A DNA stretch of 64,000 nt, taken from Mycobacterium sp. NS-7484. Its GTDB lineage: Bacteria > Actinomycetota > Actinomycetes > Mycobacteriales > Mycobacteriaceae. Position numbers and translations under genes: made by a program. The notes beneath the pieces are model-generated. The model did no database searches and was not told the DNA's origin. It saw only the letters and a list, made by a program, of their open reading frames with translations. Positions within the stretch are counted from its first letter, which is position 1. The number at the start of each line of letters is the position of its first letter. Shown here piece by piece: positions 8,934 through 17,066 of this stretch. The DNA is taken from the NCBI RefSeq assembly GCF_001953975.1, contig NZ_MBEJ01000018.1:142187-206186 (forward strand), given 5' to 3'.

Positions 8934-10991
8934 TTATCGAGGCGGAGTGCTCCACCGCGCTCGGGACGTTTGCGGTGCGACCGGTTGTGGTCGCCGGTGT
9001 GCCCGAGATGATCGTGGCGTGTGCAGCGGTGCGGTGGGGGCATTCGGCGACGGTGGCGGGTTGGATGCTGAGGGCGCCGCAGGGGCAGCCATCGCGATGT
9101 TCTGCCGTTGCACTTCCTCGTCGATGCCGTCGGACAGCCGGCCGAGGTAGCCGATGAGTGCGGCCACGTCGCCGTCATCCCAACGCGACAGGATGGACTC
9201 CAGCCGGGAGATGTTCAGCGCTCGTTGGCGCTCAAAGGTGTTGCGGCCGTGCGACGTAAGCAGGAAACGTGGCGGCGCGGCTTGATCGGTGGTGGGAGAG
9301 CGGCCGACCATGCCGTCGCGAATCAAGGTGGACAACCGCTCGTCGACGGTCTCGGCCGGGCTGTCGACCGCGCGTGCGAGTTCTTGCAGGGTGAGGGGGT
9401 CGCCGCCGCCGAGATAGGAGGCGATGACGTAGTCGCCGCGGTCGAGTCGGTATGGCGTCGAGGGAATCTGCAACGCCACGGCGGCCTGGCGGCCGAGCGC
9501 GGTCAGCACGTTCTCGAGTCGTTGGGCCCGGCGTCGCACCGGGACGGGCACCACGACCTGTTCCACATCCGCCAATGCCGGCGTCGGGACTGAGGTCGGG
9601 ATCGTCACCGCCAGCAGGGCTCCCACCACGGCTGCGCCTCCGGCAATCAGCATGGCGGTCTGGAAGGCCGCCAGCGTCGGAAACGTGTGGCCGGCGTAGA
9701 CGATGGTCATCTGGGCCAGCACCGCGCCGGTCACCGCGCTGGACGTCGAGGTGCCCAGCGAGCGGGCAAGTGAGTTGATTCCGTTGGCCGCAGCGGTTTC
9801 TGACACCGGCACGGCCGAGTTGATCAGGGTGGGCAGCGCGGCGAACGCGAAACCGACGCCGACGCTGCACACCACACCGAATGTCAGAACACCCGCGGGC
9901 GAACCGAGGAGCTGTGTCCCGCCCAGGTATCCCACCGCGATGACGATGGCGCCCAGGACCAGGGTGAACCGCGGGCCGCGGCTGGCGATCACCTTGGCCG
10001 CGACCGGGGACGCGGCCATCATCGCCAGGCCTCCCGGGGCCATCCACAGGCCGGCCATCACCATCGATTGGCCCAGGCCATACCCGGTTGCCGCCGGCAT
10101 CTGCAGAATTTGGGGACCGATCAGGCTGGTGCCGAACATCCCGAATCCGATCGCCACCGAGGAGATGTTGGTCAGCAGGACTGGGCGTTTGAGCGTGGTG
10201 CGCATGTCGACGAGCGGTGTCGGCGCGCGGTACTGCCACCAGCCGAACACCACGAATGCCACGATCGATCCGATCAGCAAGCCGAGCGTGAGGGGGCTGC
10301 CCCAGCCCCACGACGCGCCTTTGGAGATGGGGAGCAGTAACAACAGCAGCGCGGTGGCCAGTCCGACCGCCCCCAGCGCGTCGAATCGGCCCGTGGACGT
10401 CGACGGCACGATGTCGGGGACCATGGTCGCGAACAGGATTCCCGAGAGCAGGCCCAAACCCGCTGCGAACCAGAACAATACGTGCCAGCTGGAATGTTCG
10501 GCGATCACTGCGGACAGCGGCAGGCCTAATGCGCCACCCACCCCGAGCGAGGCGCTGACCATGCCCATCGCGCCGCCGACGCGGTCGGCCGGCAGGGCGG
10601 CGCGCAGCACGCTGATGCCCAGCGGGATGACCGGAGCGCCGAAGCCCTGCAGTGCACGTCCGACCACCAGCGGCGCCAGGGAGCTGGTGAGCGCGGCGAT
10701 CACTGAACCGGCGGTGAGGAGCACTGCGCAGGCGACGAGAATCCGCTTGGGGCCGAACATATCTCCGAGCCGGCCGAACATCGGCGTCGCCACGGCGCCG
10801 GTGAGAAGTGTCGCGGTGACCGCCCAGGATGCATTGGCCGGGCTCGTGTTCAGTATCTCGGGCAGTTGCGGAACCAGTGGCACCACGAGTGTCTGCATCA
10901 GCGAGACGCTGACGCCGGCGGCCGCGAGCACCGCGACCAAGGCGCCTCCGCCTTTCGGGGTGGCCGGACGTTCGACCAACTGCTGGGACAC
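8934..10991 (-). CDS. MFS drug-efflux-type transporter fused to a C-terminal MarR-like winged helix
   Basis: A 685-residue protein. Residues ~15-470 form a 14-helix-type MFS transporter, with the GRLGDMFGPKRIL motif between TM2 and TM3 and GRALQGFGAPVIPLGIS. From about residue 490 a soluble region with QIPSTPYRLDRGDYVIASYL, TLQELARAVD and LIRDGMVGRSP reads like a MarR-type winged helix. A low-complexity Pro/Ala/Arg tail follows. The GTG start at 10991 has AGGAGG upstream. A membrane pump carrying its own DNA-binding-like domain is unusual. The domain could bind DNA or serve only as a cytoplasmic sensor. Confidence 0.85.
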   Translation of the reverse strand: MSQQLVERPATPKGGGALVAVLAAAGVSVSLMQTLVVPLVPQLPEILNTSPANASWAVTATLLTGAVATPMFGRLGDMFGPKRILVACAVLLTAGSVIAALTSSLAPLVVGRALQGFGAPVIPLGISVLRAALPADRVGGAMGMVSASLGVGGALGLPLSAVIAEHSSWHVLFWFAAGLGLLSGILFATMVPDIVPSTSTGRFDALGAVGLATALLLLLLPISKGASWGWGSPLTLGLLIGSIVAFVVFGWWQYRAPTPLVDMRTTLKRPVLLTNISSVAIGFGMFGTSLIGPQILQMPAATGYGLGQSMVMAGLWMAPGGLAMMAASPVAAKVIASRGPRFTLVLGAIVIAVGYLGGTQLLGSPAGVLTFGVVCSVGVGFAFAALPTLINSAVPVSETAAANGINSLARSLGTSTSSAVTGAVLAQMTIVYAGHTFPTLAAFQTAMLIAGGAAVVGALLAVTIPTSVPTPALADVEQVVVPVPVRRRAQRLENVLTALGRQAAVALQIPSTPYRLDRGDYVIASYLGGGDPLTLQELARAVDSPAETVDERLSTLIRDGMVGRSPTTDQAAPPRFLLTSHGRNTFERQRALNISRLESILSRWDDGDVAALIGYLGRLSDGIDEEVQRQNIAMAAPAAPSASNPPPSPNAPTAPLHTPRSSRAHRRPQPVAPQTSRARWSTPPR

Positions 10992-11145
10992 CGCAGCGAC
11001 CTCCTTCGATACCAGTACGCGTGCTCACGCGACCTCGGCCTGCGCCGACGAGGGTCGAAACCTTACCGCATAGGTAGGCTAACTAACAAAACGGTGGGTC
11101 AAATCCTCGTCGCGCGAACATTCGGCGTGATCGGGCCTTGGTGTG

Positions 11146-12099
11146 TTAGGTGATCGACCAGAATTCCAGCAGGGTGCGGATGGTGGCCACCAGCGGCAGC
11201 GGCTGGTCCAGCATCGGATGGTGCCCGGCTTCGGCGAGTTCGACGAAGGGGCCGCGGAGTTGGAGGATCGAACGGATCTGGTCGGCCATCCGGGGCGGCA
11301 CGACACCGTTTTCGCAACGCAAATAGCCGATCCGGCAAGGGATTCGGGCGAAGGCGTTTTCCAGGAGTTCCTCGTCGTCCGGCGTTTCGTCCATCAAAAG
11401 GCCGCCGAAGATGTCGGGGTCGAACTTCCAGACCCATCCGTCATCGACCTTGCGGATGGATTCCACGGCGATGTGGTGACCGATATAAGGCAGCGTCACG
11501 TCCTGTTTCGGTACCGCGCGGAACCGGGCCAGGATCTCGTCCTCGGTCGGATAACCGGCGGCGTCGCGGCGGCGCTTGCGCAACCGGACTTCCTCGGGGG
11601 CGCGATCGCGCAGCGGTGAGTCGATGACCAGGATGCTGTCGATCCGGGCACCGTAATGGGTGGCGGCCGAGGCGCCCACCCAGCCGCCCATGCTGTGGCC
11701 GACGATGGTGGGCCTGGCCGAGGAGCCCGAGGCCCTGGAAGCTTCCGCTGCGGCCAGCACTTCTTTCGCCCAGATCGACAGGGCGTATTCGGTGCGCTTG
11801 CCGCTGTCCCCGTGCCCGCTGAGGTCGGGCGCGACGACGCGGTGCGTGGAGGTGAAGAACGGCGCGATGTGATCCCACCATCCGGAGTGCGCGCCGCCGC
11901 CGTGGACGAATACCAGCGGGGGCTTGTCCGGATCGCCCCAGGTGCGCAGGTGGATCGGGCAGCCGTCGACGTCGATCGTCGAGTGCTGCGGCGTCTCGTC
12001 CAGCGCAGTGGTGAACCATGCGGGAGCGTCCGCCAATGGATGCGCGGCCGCGGGCTGCCCACGCCGGAACATGCGATTCACCTGGTCAGTCTGTCGCAT
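11146..12099 (-). CDS. alpha/beta hydrolase
   Basis: A 317-residue alpha/beta hydrolase. The oxyanion-hole region is FVHGGGAHSGWWDH, the nucleophile elbow is VGHSMGGW, and the C-terminal His lies in AEAGHHPMLDQP. DLSGHGDSGKR is the usual loop after strand 4. An alternative start is the ATG at 12072 (MFRRGQ), which has a better placed AGGTGA. It lies downstream of and on the same strand as lysE, with a ~45-nt gap. The substrate is unknown; it could be an epoxide hydrolase or esterase relative. Confidence 0.85.
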   Translation of the reverse strand: MRQTDQVNRMFRRGQPAAAHPLADAPAWFTTALDETPQHSTIDVDGCPIHLRTWGDPDKPPLVFVHGGGAHSGWWDHIAPFFTSTHRVVAPDLSGHGDSGKRTEYALSIWAKEVLAAAEASRASGSSARPTIVGHSMGGWVGASAATHYGARIDSILVIDSPLRDRAPEEVRLRKRRRDAAGYPTEDEILARFRAVPKQDVTLPYIGHHIAVESIRKVDDGWVWKFDPDIFGGLLMDETPDDEELLENAFARIPCRIGYLRCENGVVPPRMADQIRSILQLRGPFVELAEAGHHPMLDQPLPLVATIRTLLEFWSIT

Positions 12100-12144
12100 C
12101 GGCCCCCGGGCGCCACGACCTGGGTTGGTGAATCGTCACGCCCG

Positions 12145-12744
12145 TCAGGAGAGCCCGAGGCCCAGACCCAGCGCGATCATCGTCACCGCAATCGCGCCGT
12201 CGAGGAGGCGCCATGTCATCGGCGTGGCGAACAGCCCCGCCAGCCGCCGTGCCCCCAGGCCCAGGCCGGTGAACCACACCGCGCTGGCCAGTACCGCGCC
12301 GGCACCGAAGAGCCACCGCTGCTCGTGGTGTTCATTGGCCAGGGAACCGAGGAGCACCACGGTGTCGAGGTAGACGTGCGGGTTGAGCCAGGTCAACGCC
12401 AGGCAGGTGACCAGCACCTCGGCCAGCCGGGCTGGGGTGCGCTCCGAGGGGGTGAGGGTCGACGGCCGGAAGGCGCGCCGCGCGGCCAGCACGCCATAGC
12501 CGATGAGAAATGCCGCGCCACCGACCTTCACCATCGTGACGGCATCGGGGTGCGCGGTGATCACCGCCCCGACACCGGCGATGCCGGCCGCGATCAGGAT
12601 CAGATCCGAGACTGTGCACAACGCGATCACCGCGACGATGTGCTCGCCGCGGATGCCCTGACGCAACACGAAGGCATTCTGGGCGCCGATCGCGGCGATC
12701 AACGCCATGGTGGTGAGGAATCCGACGAGGACAGGTGAAGCCAT
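12145..12744 (-). CDS. lysE: LysE-family basic amino acid exporter
   Basis: A 199-residue, six-helix inner-membrane exporter of the LysE/ArgO family (family function: export of Lys/Arg). The N-terminal [15 protein letters not shown] is the family signature, and [12 protein letters not shown] is the conserved motif in the second half. The ATG at 12744 lies 7 nt after a TACCGT -10 element, so the mRNA is probably leaderless. A LysR-type box lies upstream, but the divergent lysG gene usually found here is absent. A LysG-type gene lies at 46.5 kb. Confidence 0.93.
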   Translation of the reverse strand: MASPVLVGFLTTMALIAAIGAQNAFVLRQGIRGEHIVAVIALCTVSDLILIAAGIAGVGAVITAHPDAVTMVKVGGAAFLIGYGVLAARRAFRPSTLTPSERTPARLAEVLVTCLALTWLNPHVYLDTVVLLGSLANEHHEQRWLFGAGAVLASAVWFTGLGLGARRLAGLFATPMTWRLLDGAIAVTMIALGLGLGLS

Positions 12745-12751
12745 GTGCTCG

Positions 12752-12816
12752 ACGGTATGGGCGGGTGATGGGCAAGTACAGCTAATGAATTTTAGCCCGC
12801 ATTAGAACCACTAATG
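12752..12816 (-). promoter_or_regulatory. lysE promoter with LysR-type regulator box
   Basis: The -10 TACCGT is at 12757-12752. CATTAG-aacca-CTAATG at 12800-12816 is a perfect inverted repeat that fits the T-N11-A LysR box and lies about 56-72 bp upstream of the predicted start. A further CTAATG half-site at 12782-12787 sits near -40, the usual activation site. The spacing is as known for LysG-type activators. Confidence 0.7.
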
Positions 12817-12915
12817 CCGAGTTGGGCGGAACGTTCGTACTGGGAAGCTGCCAGTATGGGGGCCCAACGACACTGATGACCACGGCGACGAAGGACGGCA
12901 GCACCGATGATGACG

Positions 12916-13373
12916 TCAAAAATCGTATGCGGGCTCGTCGTCGAGGATCTTTGCGAACATGGCGATCAACCCGCTGAGGTCGGCGGGGGACAGAAAGACT
13001 CGCCGCCCTTTTCGATGCCGACAGTGCGCAGCTCTCCTGCCCACTCGTAGACATCTTGGAAGAGGTGCTGGTGGATGCGTTGCAGGTAGTCGAGATCGTA
13101 TGAGCGTTGTCCCACTAGGTTGGGATCTTCGCGTAGCTCGATCAGGCGGGTCTCGACGAGGTCGTTCTCCGCGTCCCGAAGTTCGTCGGCTGTGCGGGCT
13201 CCGACCCGGTTTCTGAGAATGCCCGTGCCGGGGACGAAATAGCCCTGCCAGTTGCGTTCGATGTCGCCAGTGTCCCAGGGGTGTGGCAACTCCCGGCCTG
13301 GCGGGGATTGATACGCCGCTGAACTGGGTATCCGTGCCGTCGTGACATCTGCGCCGATTCTCGTGGAACCCAC
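12916..13373 (-). pseudogene. decayed Fic/Doc-family gene (N-terminal half only, frameshifted)
   Basis: The minus strand encodes the N-terminal part of a Fic-domain protein: YFVPGTGILRNRVGART, then DYLQRIHQHLFQDVYEWAG and LRTVGIEKGGESFC. At the C5 run (12985-12989 on the plus strand as G5) the frame is lost. One added C restores FCPPADLSGLIAMF and so on up to AYDF, after which a stop at 12916 ends it. The catalytic HPFxxGNGR motif is missing entirely. The GTG at 13373 is one possible original start. The remnant abuts the lysE promoter, where lysG would normally be. Confidence 0.8.
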
Positions 13374-14361
13374 CCTCCCTGATCCTCGTGGTCCGTTGTC
13401 AGCTGCCGTCATCAGGTTGTTGAGCGAGCGGGTGCCCTGTAATCATCTGTCCCGCGTCGAGGCGTCGCTGGCTGATTCCGACCCGTTCGGTCTCGACCTG
13501 CACCTGGCCCTCTATGTCTGCTACGAGCTGCACTACCGCGGTTTCGTCGGGGTAGACGCCGGTTGGGAGTGGGACGCCGGCCTGCTGCACTTGCGGGGGA
13601 AGTTGGAGCGGGAGTTTCTGACGGAGGTGCGAGGCGCCGTCGGTGAGATCGACCCCGACGATACGGCGGTGGCCGAGATGGAGAAGATCTCGATCGAGCC
13701 GGTTGACGGTGAAGGTCTGTCATATCACCTGCGGGACAAGGGAACCTGGGAACAGATGCGCGAATACTTCGTGCACCGCTCGCTGTATCACCTCAAGGAA
13801 GGCGATCCGCACGCCTGGGCCATCCCGCGGCTGACGGGTCAGGCCAAAGCATCATTCGTCGCGGTGGAATTCGATGAGTTCGGCGGTGGCCGGGGGCCGC
13901 GGCTGCATCAGCAGTTGTTCGCCGACCTGATGGACGCCGCCGGGCTGGACTCGACCTACCTCGGCTATATCGACGACGTGCCGGCCGAATCGCTGGCCGC
14001 AGTGAACCTGATGTCGTTGTTCGGTTTACATCGCAATCTGCGCGGCGCGGCGGTCGGACACTTCGCCTCCACGGAGATCACCTCCTCGCCAGGTTCGCGA
14101 CGGCTGGTGGAGGCTCTGCAGCGCCTTGGTGCTCCGCAGGAGTGCGTTGCGTTCTACGCCGAACATGTGGAAGCCGACGCCGTCCACGAACAGGTGGTGC
14201 GCACTGACGTGGTGGGTGATCTTGTGGCCCGCGAACCTCACCTCGACGCAGATGTGGTTTTCGGGATTCGAGCCCACGCCCTCGTCGAGGACCGGCTGGC
14301 CGATCACATGATGGGACGGTGGTCCGAAGGCGAGCCCTCGCTACGCCGGCCGTTGAGCTGA
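13342..14361 (+). CDS. iron-containing redox enzyme family protein (haem-oxygenase-like diiron fold)
   Basis: A 339-residue protein of the haem-oxygenase-like iron-containing redox group. Recognisable parts are SLYHLKEGDPHAWAIPRL, then FVAVEFDEFGGGRG with the conserved Glu, and FYAEHVEADAVHEQVV, whose Glu/His residues are probable metal ligands. The GTG start at 13342 overlaps the antisense 5' end of the Fic remnant. Members of this fold act in varied oxidative chemistry, and no specific substrate can be named. Confidence 0.8.
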   Translation: MTSAPILVEPTLPDPRGPLSAAVIRLLSERVPCNHLSRVEASLADSDPFGLDLHLALYVCYELHYRGFVGVDAGWEWDAGLLHLRGKLEREFLTEVRGAVGEIDPDDTAVAEMEKISIEPVDGEGLSYHLRDKGTWEQMREYFVHRSLYHLKEGDPHAWAIPRLTGQAKASFVAVEFDEFGGGRGPRLHQQLFADLMDAAGLDSTYLGYIDDVPAESLAAVNLMSLFGLHRNLRGAAVGHFASTEITSSPGSRRLVEALQRLGAPQECVAFYAEHVEADAVHEQVVRTDVVGDLVAREPHLDADVVFGIRAHALVEDRLADHMMGRWSEGEPSLRRPLS

Positions 14362-14583
14362 AGCATTTGCACCGGCACCGGCGACTGGTGTCACATGCTG
14401 TTTATATTGCGCACTCGGCGCGTTCACCATTTCTTTTCCTCATCAGAGATGCGGTTGCCCAGGCCTTCGGGGCGGAGTACTTTTTGTCTGCAAGGTTGAG
14501 ATCACAGCCACCACGAAAGTCGGGACGTGGCTGCCGGTTCCCTGCAGCCCAGCAGCGCGAGTCATCGTCTGAGGGGGTCGCCG

Positions 14584-15003
14584 ATGTCGTTTCCGATCAC
14601 AGCTGAGCGGCGACGGGCCGAGGAAGCCGTCAAGAACGCTGGTGCGCGGCGCGCGCACGGCCACGTCTATTTCACGAAGCAGTGGGGCCGGACTGGGGCA
14701 CTGATCAGGGTCATCGGTGACATCGACGCCGCCAATGCCAATCAGCTCGTCGATCAGTTCCACCAGGCGGCATGGTGTGAATGGCTGGTTCTGGATCTGA
14801 CCACGGTGGAATTCATGGGCACGGCCGGACTGGCGGCTCTGCGCGCGATCAACGCTCGTTGCGCCGAGGGGAATGTGCAGTGGGCGCTGGTGGCCGGTCG
14901 CGCGGTATCGCAATTGTTGGCCGTCTGTGGCCACGATCAAACGTTTCCGACCAGCGAGTCGCTCACCGCGGCGTTGGCGTCGGTACACAAGCTCCCCAAG
15001 TAG
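14584..15003 (+). CDS. STAS-domain protein (anti-sigma-factor antagonist type)
   Basis: A 139-residue STAS protein. The ATG at 14584 has GAGGGGG 8 nt upstream and is preferred to the in-frame ATG at 14527. The core is ALIRVIGDIDAANANQLVD, then LVLDLTTVEFMGTAGLAAL, where the Ser/Thr in the phosphorylation loop is Thr of GTAGL. Such proteins counter anti-sigma kinases in SigF-type partner switching. No kinase or sigma gene is adjacent, so the partner is encoded elsewhere. The 222-bp gap upstream (14362-14583) shows no gene. Confidence 0.85.
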   Translation: MSFPITAERRRAEEAVKNAGARRAHGHVYFTKQWGRTGALIRVIGDIDAANANQLVDQFHQAAWCEWLVLDLTTVEFMGTAGLAALRAINARCAEGNVQWALVAGRAVSQLLAVCGHDQTFPTSESLTAALASVHKLPK

Positions 15004-15035
15004 CCGATGACACCGAACTAGCAGAGGAACCCAAC

Positions 15036-15767
15036 GTGATTGAACGGCTGATTGGTCTGGTCGGTACCGCCGTGATCGCAGGGATGGGGGTAGTGTTCGC
15101 CAGCTCGGCGCCGCTCGCCTCGGCGCAGCCCTGCCCTGACGTGGAGGTGGTGTTCGCCCGCGGTACCGGTGAACCTCCGGGCGTCGGGCCAACCGGGCAG
15201 GCATTTGTCGATTCCTTACGACATCGGGTGGGCGACAAGTCTTTTGGCGTGTACCCGGTCAACTACCCGGCCACTGACCAGTGGACCACAGGCGTCGACG
15301 GCATCCGCGATGCCGGCGCGCATATCACCAAGATGGCCGCCGACTGTCCCGACACCAAGATGGTGCTTGGTGGATATTCCCAAGGCGCGGCGGTGATGGG
15401 CTTCGTCACCTCGGCCGCTGTCCCCGACGGCGTCGATCCGGCGACGGTACCCAAACCGTTGGCGCCCGAGGTCGCCGACAAGGTTGCCGCCGTCGTGCTC
15501 TACGGGACGCCGAACATCCGGGCGATGAACTTCTTGGGCGAACCGCCGGTCGTCATCGGCCAGCAGTACGTGGACAAGACTCTCAAGGTCTGCGCCCCCG
15601 AGGATTTCGTGTGCTCCGACGGTCTGAATTTCGCGGCGCACACCACCAGCGGCTACGACAGCCTGGTCAATCAGGGCGTCGACTTCGCGGCCGGCCGCCT
15701 CGGGTTGGAATCTCCGGCCGGACCGGCCGCCCCCGGTCGGTGGGACGCGCCGCCGGCCAACCCGTAG
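15036..15767 (+). CDS. secreted cutinase-family serine esterase
   Basis: A 243-residue cutinase-like esterase. GTG at 15036 with AGAGGA upstream gives an N-terminal signal peptide ending near ASAQP. The mature part has CPDVEVVFARGTGEPPGVG (oxyanion region), GGYSQGAAVMG with the nucleophile Ser, CAPEDFVCSDG with Asp, and AAHTTSGYDSL with His. Four cysteines are placed for two disulfides. Family members hydrolyse lipid esters outside the cell. The C-terminal tail is Pro/Ala-rich. 15768-15963 downstream contains no gene that I can support. Confidence 0.93.
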   Translation: MIERLIGLVGTAVIAGMGVVFASSAPLASAQPCPDVEVVFARGTGEPPGVGPTGQAFVDSLRHRVGDKSFGVYPVNYPATDQWTTGVDGIRDAGAHITKMAADCPDTKMVLGGYSQGAAVMGFVTSAAVPDGVDPATVPKPLAPEVADKVAAVVLYGTPNIRAMNFLGEPPVVIGQQYVDKTLKVCAPEDFVCSDGLNFAAHTTSGYDSLVNQGVDFAAGRLGLESPAGPAAPGRWDAPPANP

Positions 15768-15963
15768 CCGCACAGCGGCGACCCGCTGTCGTTGTCGCGG
15801 TGGTACCCCGCGACAAGTGTCGTCGTGCAACGCCTGGGCGACCGTCCTGCCTGACAGGGCTTGCGGGATTCTCGACGCTGGTCGGCGACACCGACGAATA
15901 GGACCCGCAACGAACGGGCATAGCTATGGGCTGGCGAACAACGGACGAGGATGAGGACGACTG

Positions 15964-16215
15964 ATGACGATCTCGGCTGATGACGTACGACGGTTACTGG
16001 CCTCGGATGTGGCTGACCCGGTTCTGGTGTTGATTCAGGGGCACACCGACGTGGTGCCGGCCGGGCGACTCGATACAGATGATTACCGCGGCGCGCTGCG
16101 GGTGATTTCCAAGTCGGACCTCATCGGTCAGACCGATGGAGCGCAACTGTCGGAACAACAGATGGCCGAGGAGGCCGCCAAGCTGGATTCGGAGATATCG
16201 AATCTTGGTGCGTAG
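15964..16215 (+). CDS. hypothetical 83-aa acidic protein
   Basis: A small soluble protein (MTISADDVRRLL...) with a helical N terminus, a central strand pair (PVLVLIQG, GALRVISK) and an acidic C-terminal helix (LSEQQMAEEAAKLDSEI). The ATG at 15964 follows a purine-rich GAGGATGAGG, a usable ribosome-binding site. I do not recognise a family. It lies alone between the cutinase gene and a convergent small gene. Confidence 0.6.
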   Translation: MTISADDVRRLLASDVADPVLVLIQGHTDVVPAGRLDTDDYRGALRVISKSDLIGQTDGAQLSEQQMAEEAAKLDSEISNLGA

Positions 16216-16237
16216 CCGTATTTTTCGTCGCCGACGC

Positions 16238-16384
16238 TCATTCCGACCCGGTTTCGGCGGGATCGTCGGCACCCTCGGCCTGATCCGGCTGCGGCCGTAG
16301 CCGCTGCGGCTGCAGCATTTCGGGGTCGGCGTCCGGATCGTAGTCAGGGTCCTCGCCGCTGCGTTCGCAATCCTTCTTGTCCAT
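16238..16384 (-). CDS. hypothetical 48-aa acidic Pro/Asp-rich protein
   Basis: The minus-strand frame is longer, but the start MDKKDCERSG at 16384 is chosen because GGGAGG lies a few nt upstream. The product is hydrophilic, with DPDYDPDADPEML, and has no domain I know. It is convergent with the 83-aa gene on its right edge. Small proteins of this sort are common in mycobacteria but poorly characterised; reality of the gene is moderately likely. Confidence 0.45.
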   Translation of the reverse strand: MDKKDCERSGEDPDYDPDADPEMLQPQRLRPQPDQAEGADDPAETGSE

Positions 16385-16527
16385 CTGGCCTCCCAGCTCC
16401 GCGGCATACCCGCACGCCGGGGCGTCAAACCTCATGCGCAACTCTAGGCCTTGGCGTGTGGGCCAGCGATGCCTCGGGTACTCCGTGCACGAGCCGCCCC
16501 GGCTCAACCGTTGAAAGGGTGTGCATC

Positions 16528-17025
16528 ATGGCGAAACCGATCCCGCGATCAGAGGGGCACGCCGGTCACGCGACCCCGTTGCAGGTGACCGCAACAGCGG
16601 TGGCAATCCTGTTCTTCATCGTCGGCATCCTGGGCTTCATCCCGGGCATCACCACCAACTACGGCGAGCTGACCTGGGCCGGGCACCATTCCGGTGCGAT
16701 GTTGTTGGGTGTGTTCGCCGTCTCGGTACTGCACAACCTCGTGCATCTGGCGTTCGGCGCTGTCGGTCTGGTGATGGCCCGGCGCGCGGCCGCGGCGCGG
16801 GCCTATCTGGTCGGCGGTGGTCTCGTCTACGCCGTGCTCTGGCTGTACGGCCTGGTGATCGACCGGGGAAGCTCCGCCAACTTCATCCCGGTCAACAACG
16901 CCGACAACTGGCTGCATTTCGGCCTCGCCGTGCTGATGATCGGGCTCGGGGTGGTGTTCGGGCGTGAGGCGTCGGCGCAGTGGACGAACGGCGCCGGAAC
17001 CGGCGCCCCGGGAACGATCGAGTGA
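16528..17025 (+). CDS. DUF4383 membrane protein
   Basis: A 165-residue protein with four predicted membrane helices (starting VTATAVAILFFIVGILGF, then GVFAVSVLHNLVHLAFG, YLVGGGLVYAVLWLYGL, and WLHFGLAVLMIGLGVVFG). The HNLVHLAFG and NNADNWLHF motifs match the DUF4383 family. The ATG at 16528 has AAAGGGTG upstream. The function of the family is not established. Confidence 0.85.
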   Translation: MAKPIPRSEGHAGHATPLQVTATAVAILFFIVGILGFIPGITTNYGELTWAGHHSGAMLLGVFAVSVLHNLVHLAFGAVGLVMARRAAAARAYLVGGGLVYAVLWLYGLVIDRGSSANFIPVNNADNWLHFGLAVLMIGLGVVFGREASAQWTNGAGTGAPGTIE

Positions 17026-17066
17026 TCTCGTAGAGGCGCCGACCGGCCGTGCGTCGCGGATCAGTT

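Noticed and set aside
9232..11028. A long second minus-strand frame over the MFS-MarR gene.
   Set aside because: It is a GC-rich shadow with Arg/Gly-rich, non-domain text, while the other frame encodes clear MFS helices.
12745..12915. A lysG remnant upstream of lysE.
   Set aside because: No LysR helix-turn-helix text could be read in any frame; only the LysR box and the Fic remnant are present.
14319..14606. A plus-strand frame between the redox enzyme and the STAS gene.
   Set aside because: It overlaps the end of the redox gene and the start of the STAS gene, has no ribosome-binding site and no sensible product.
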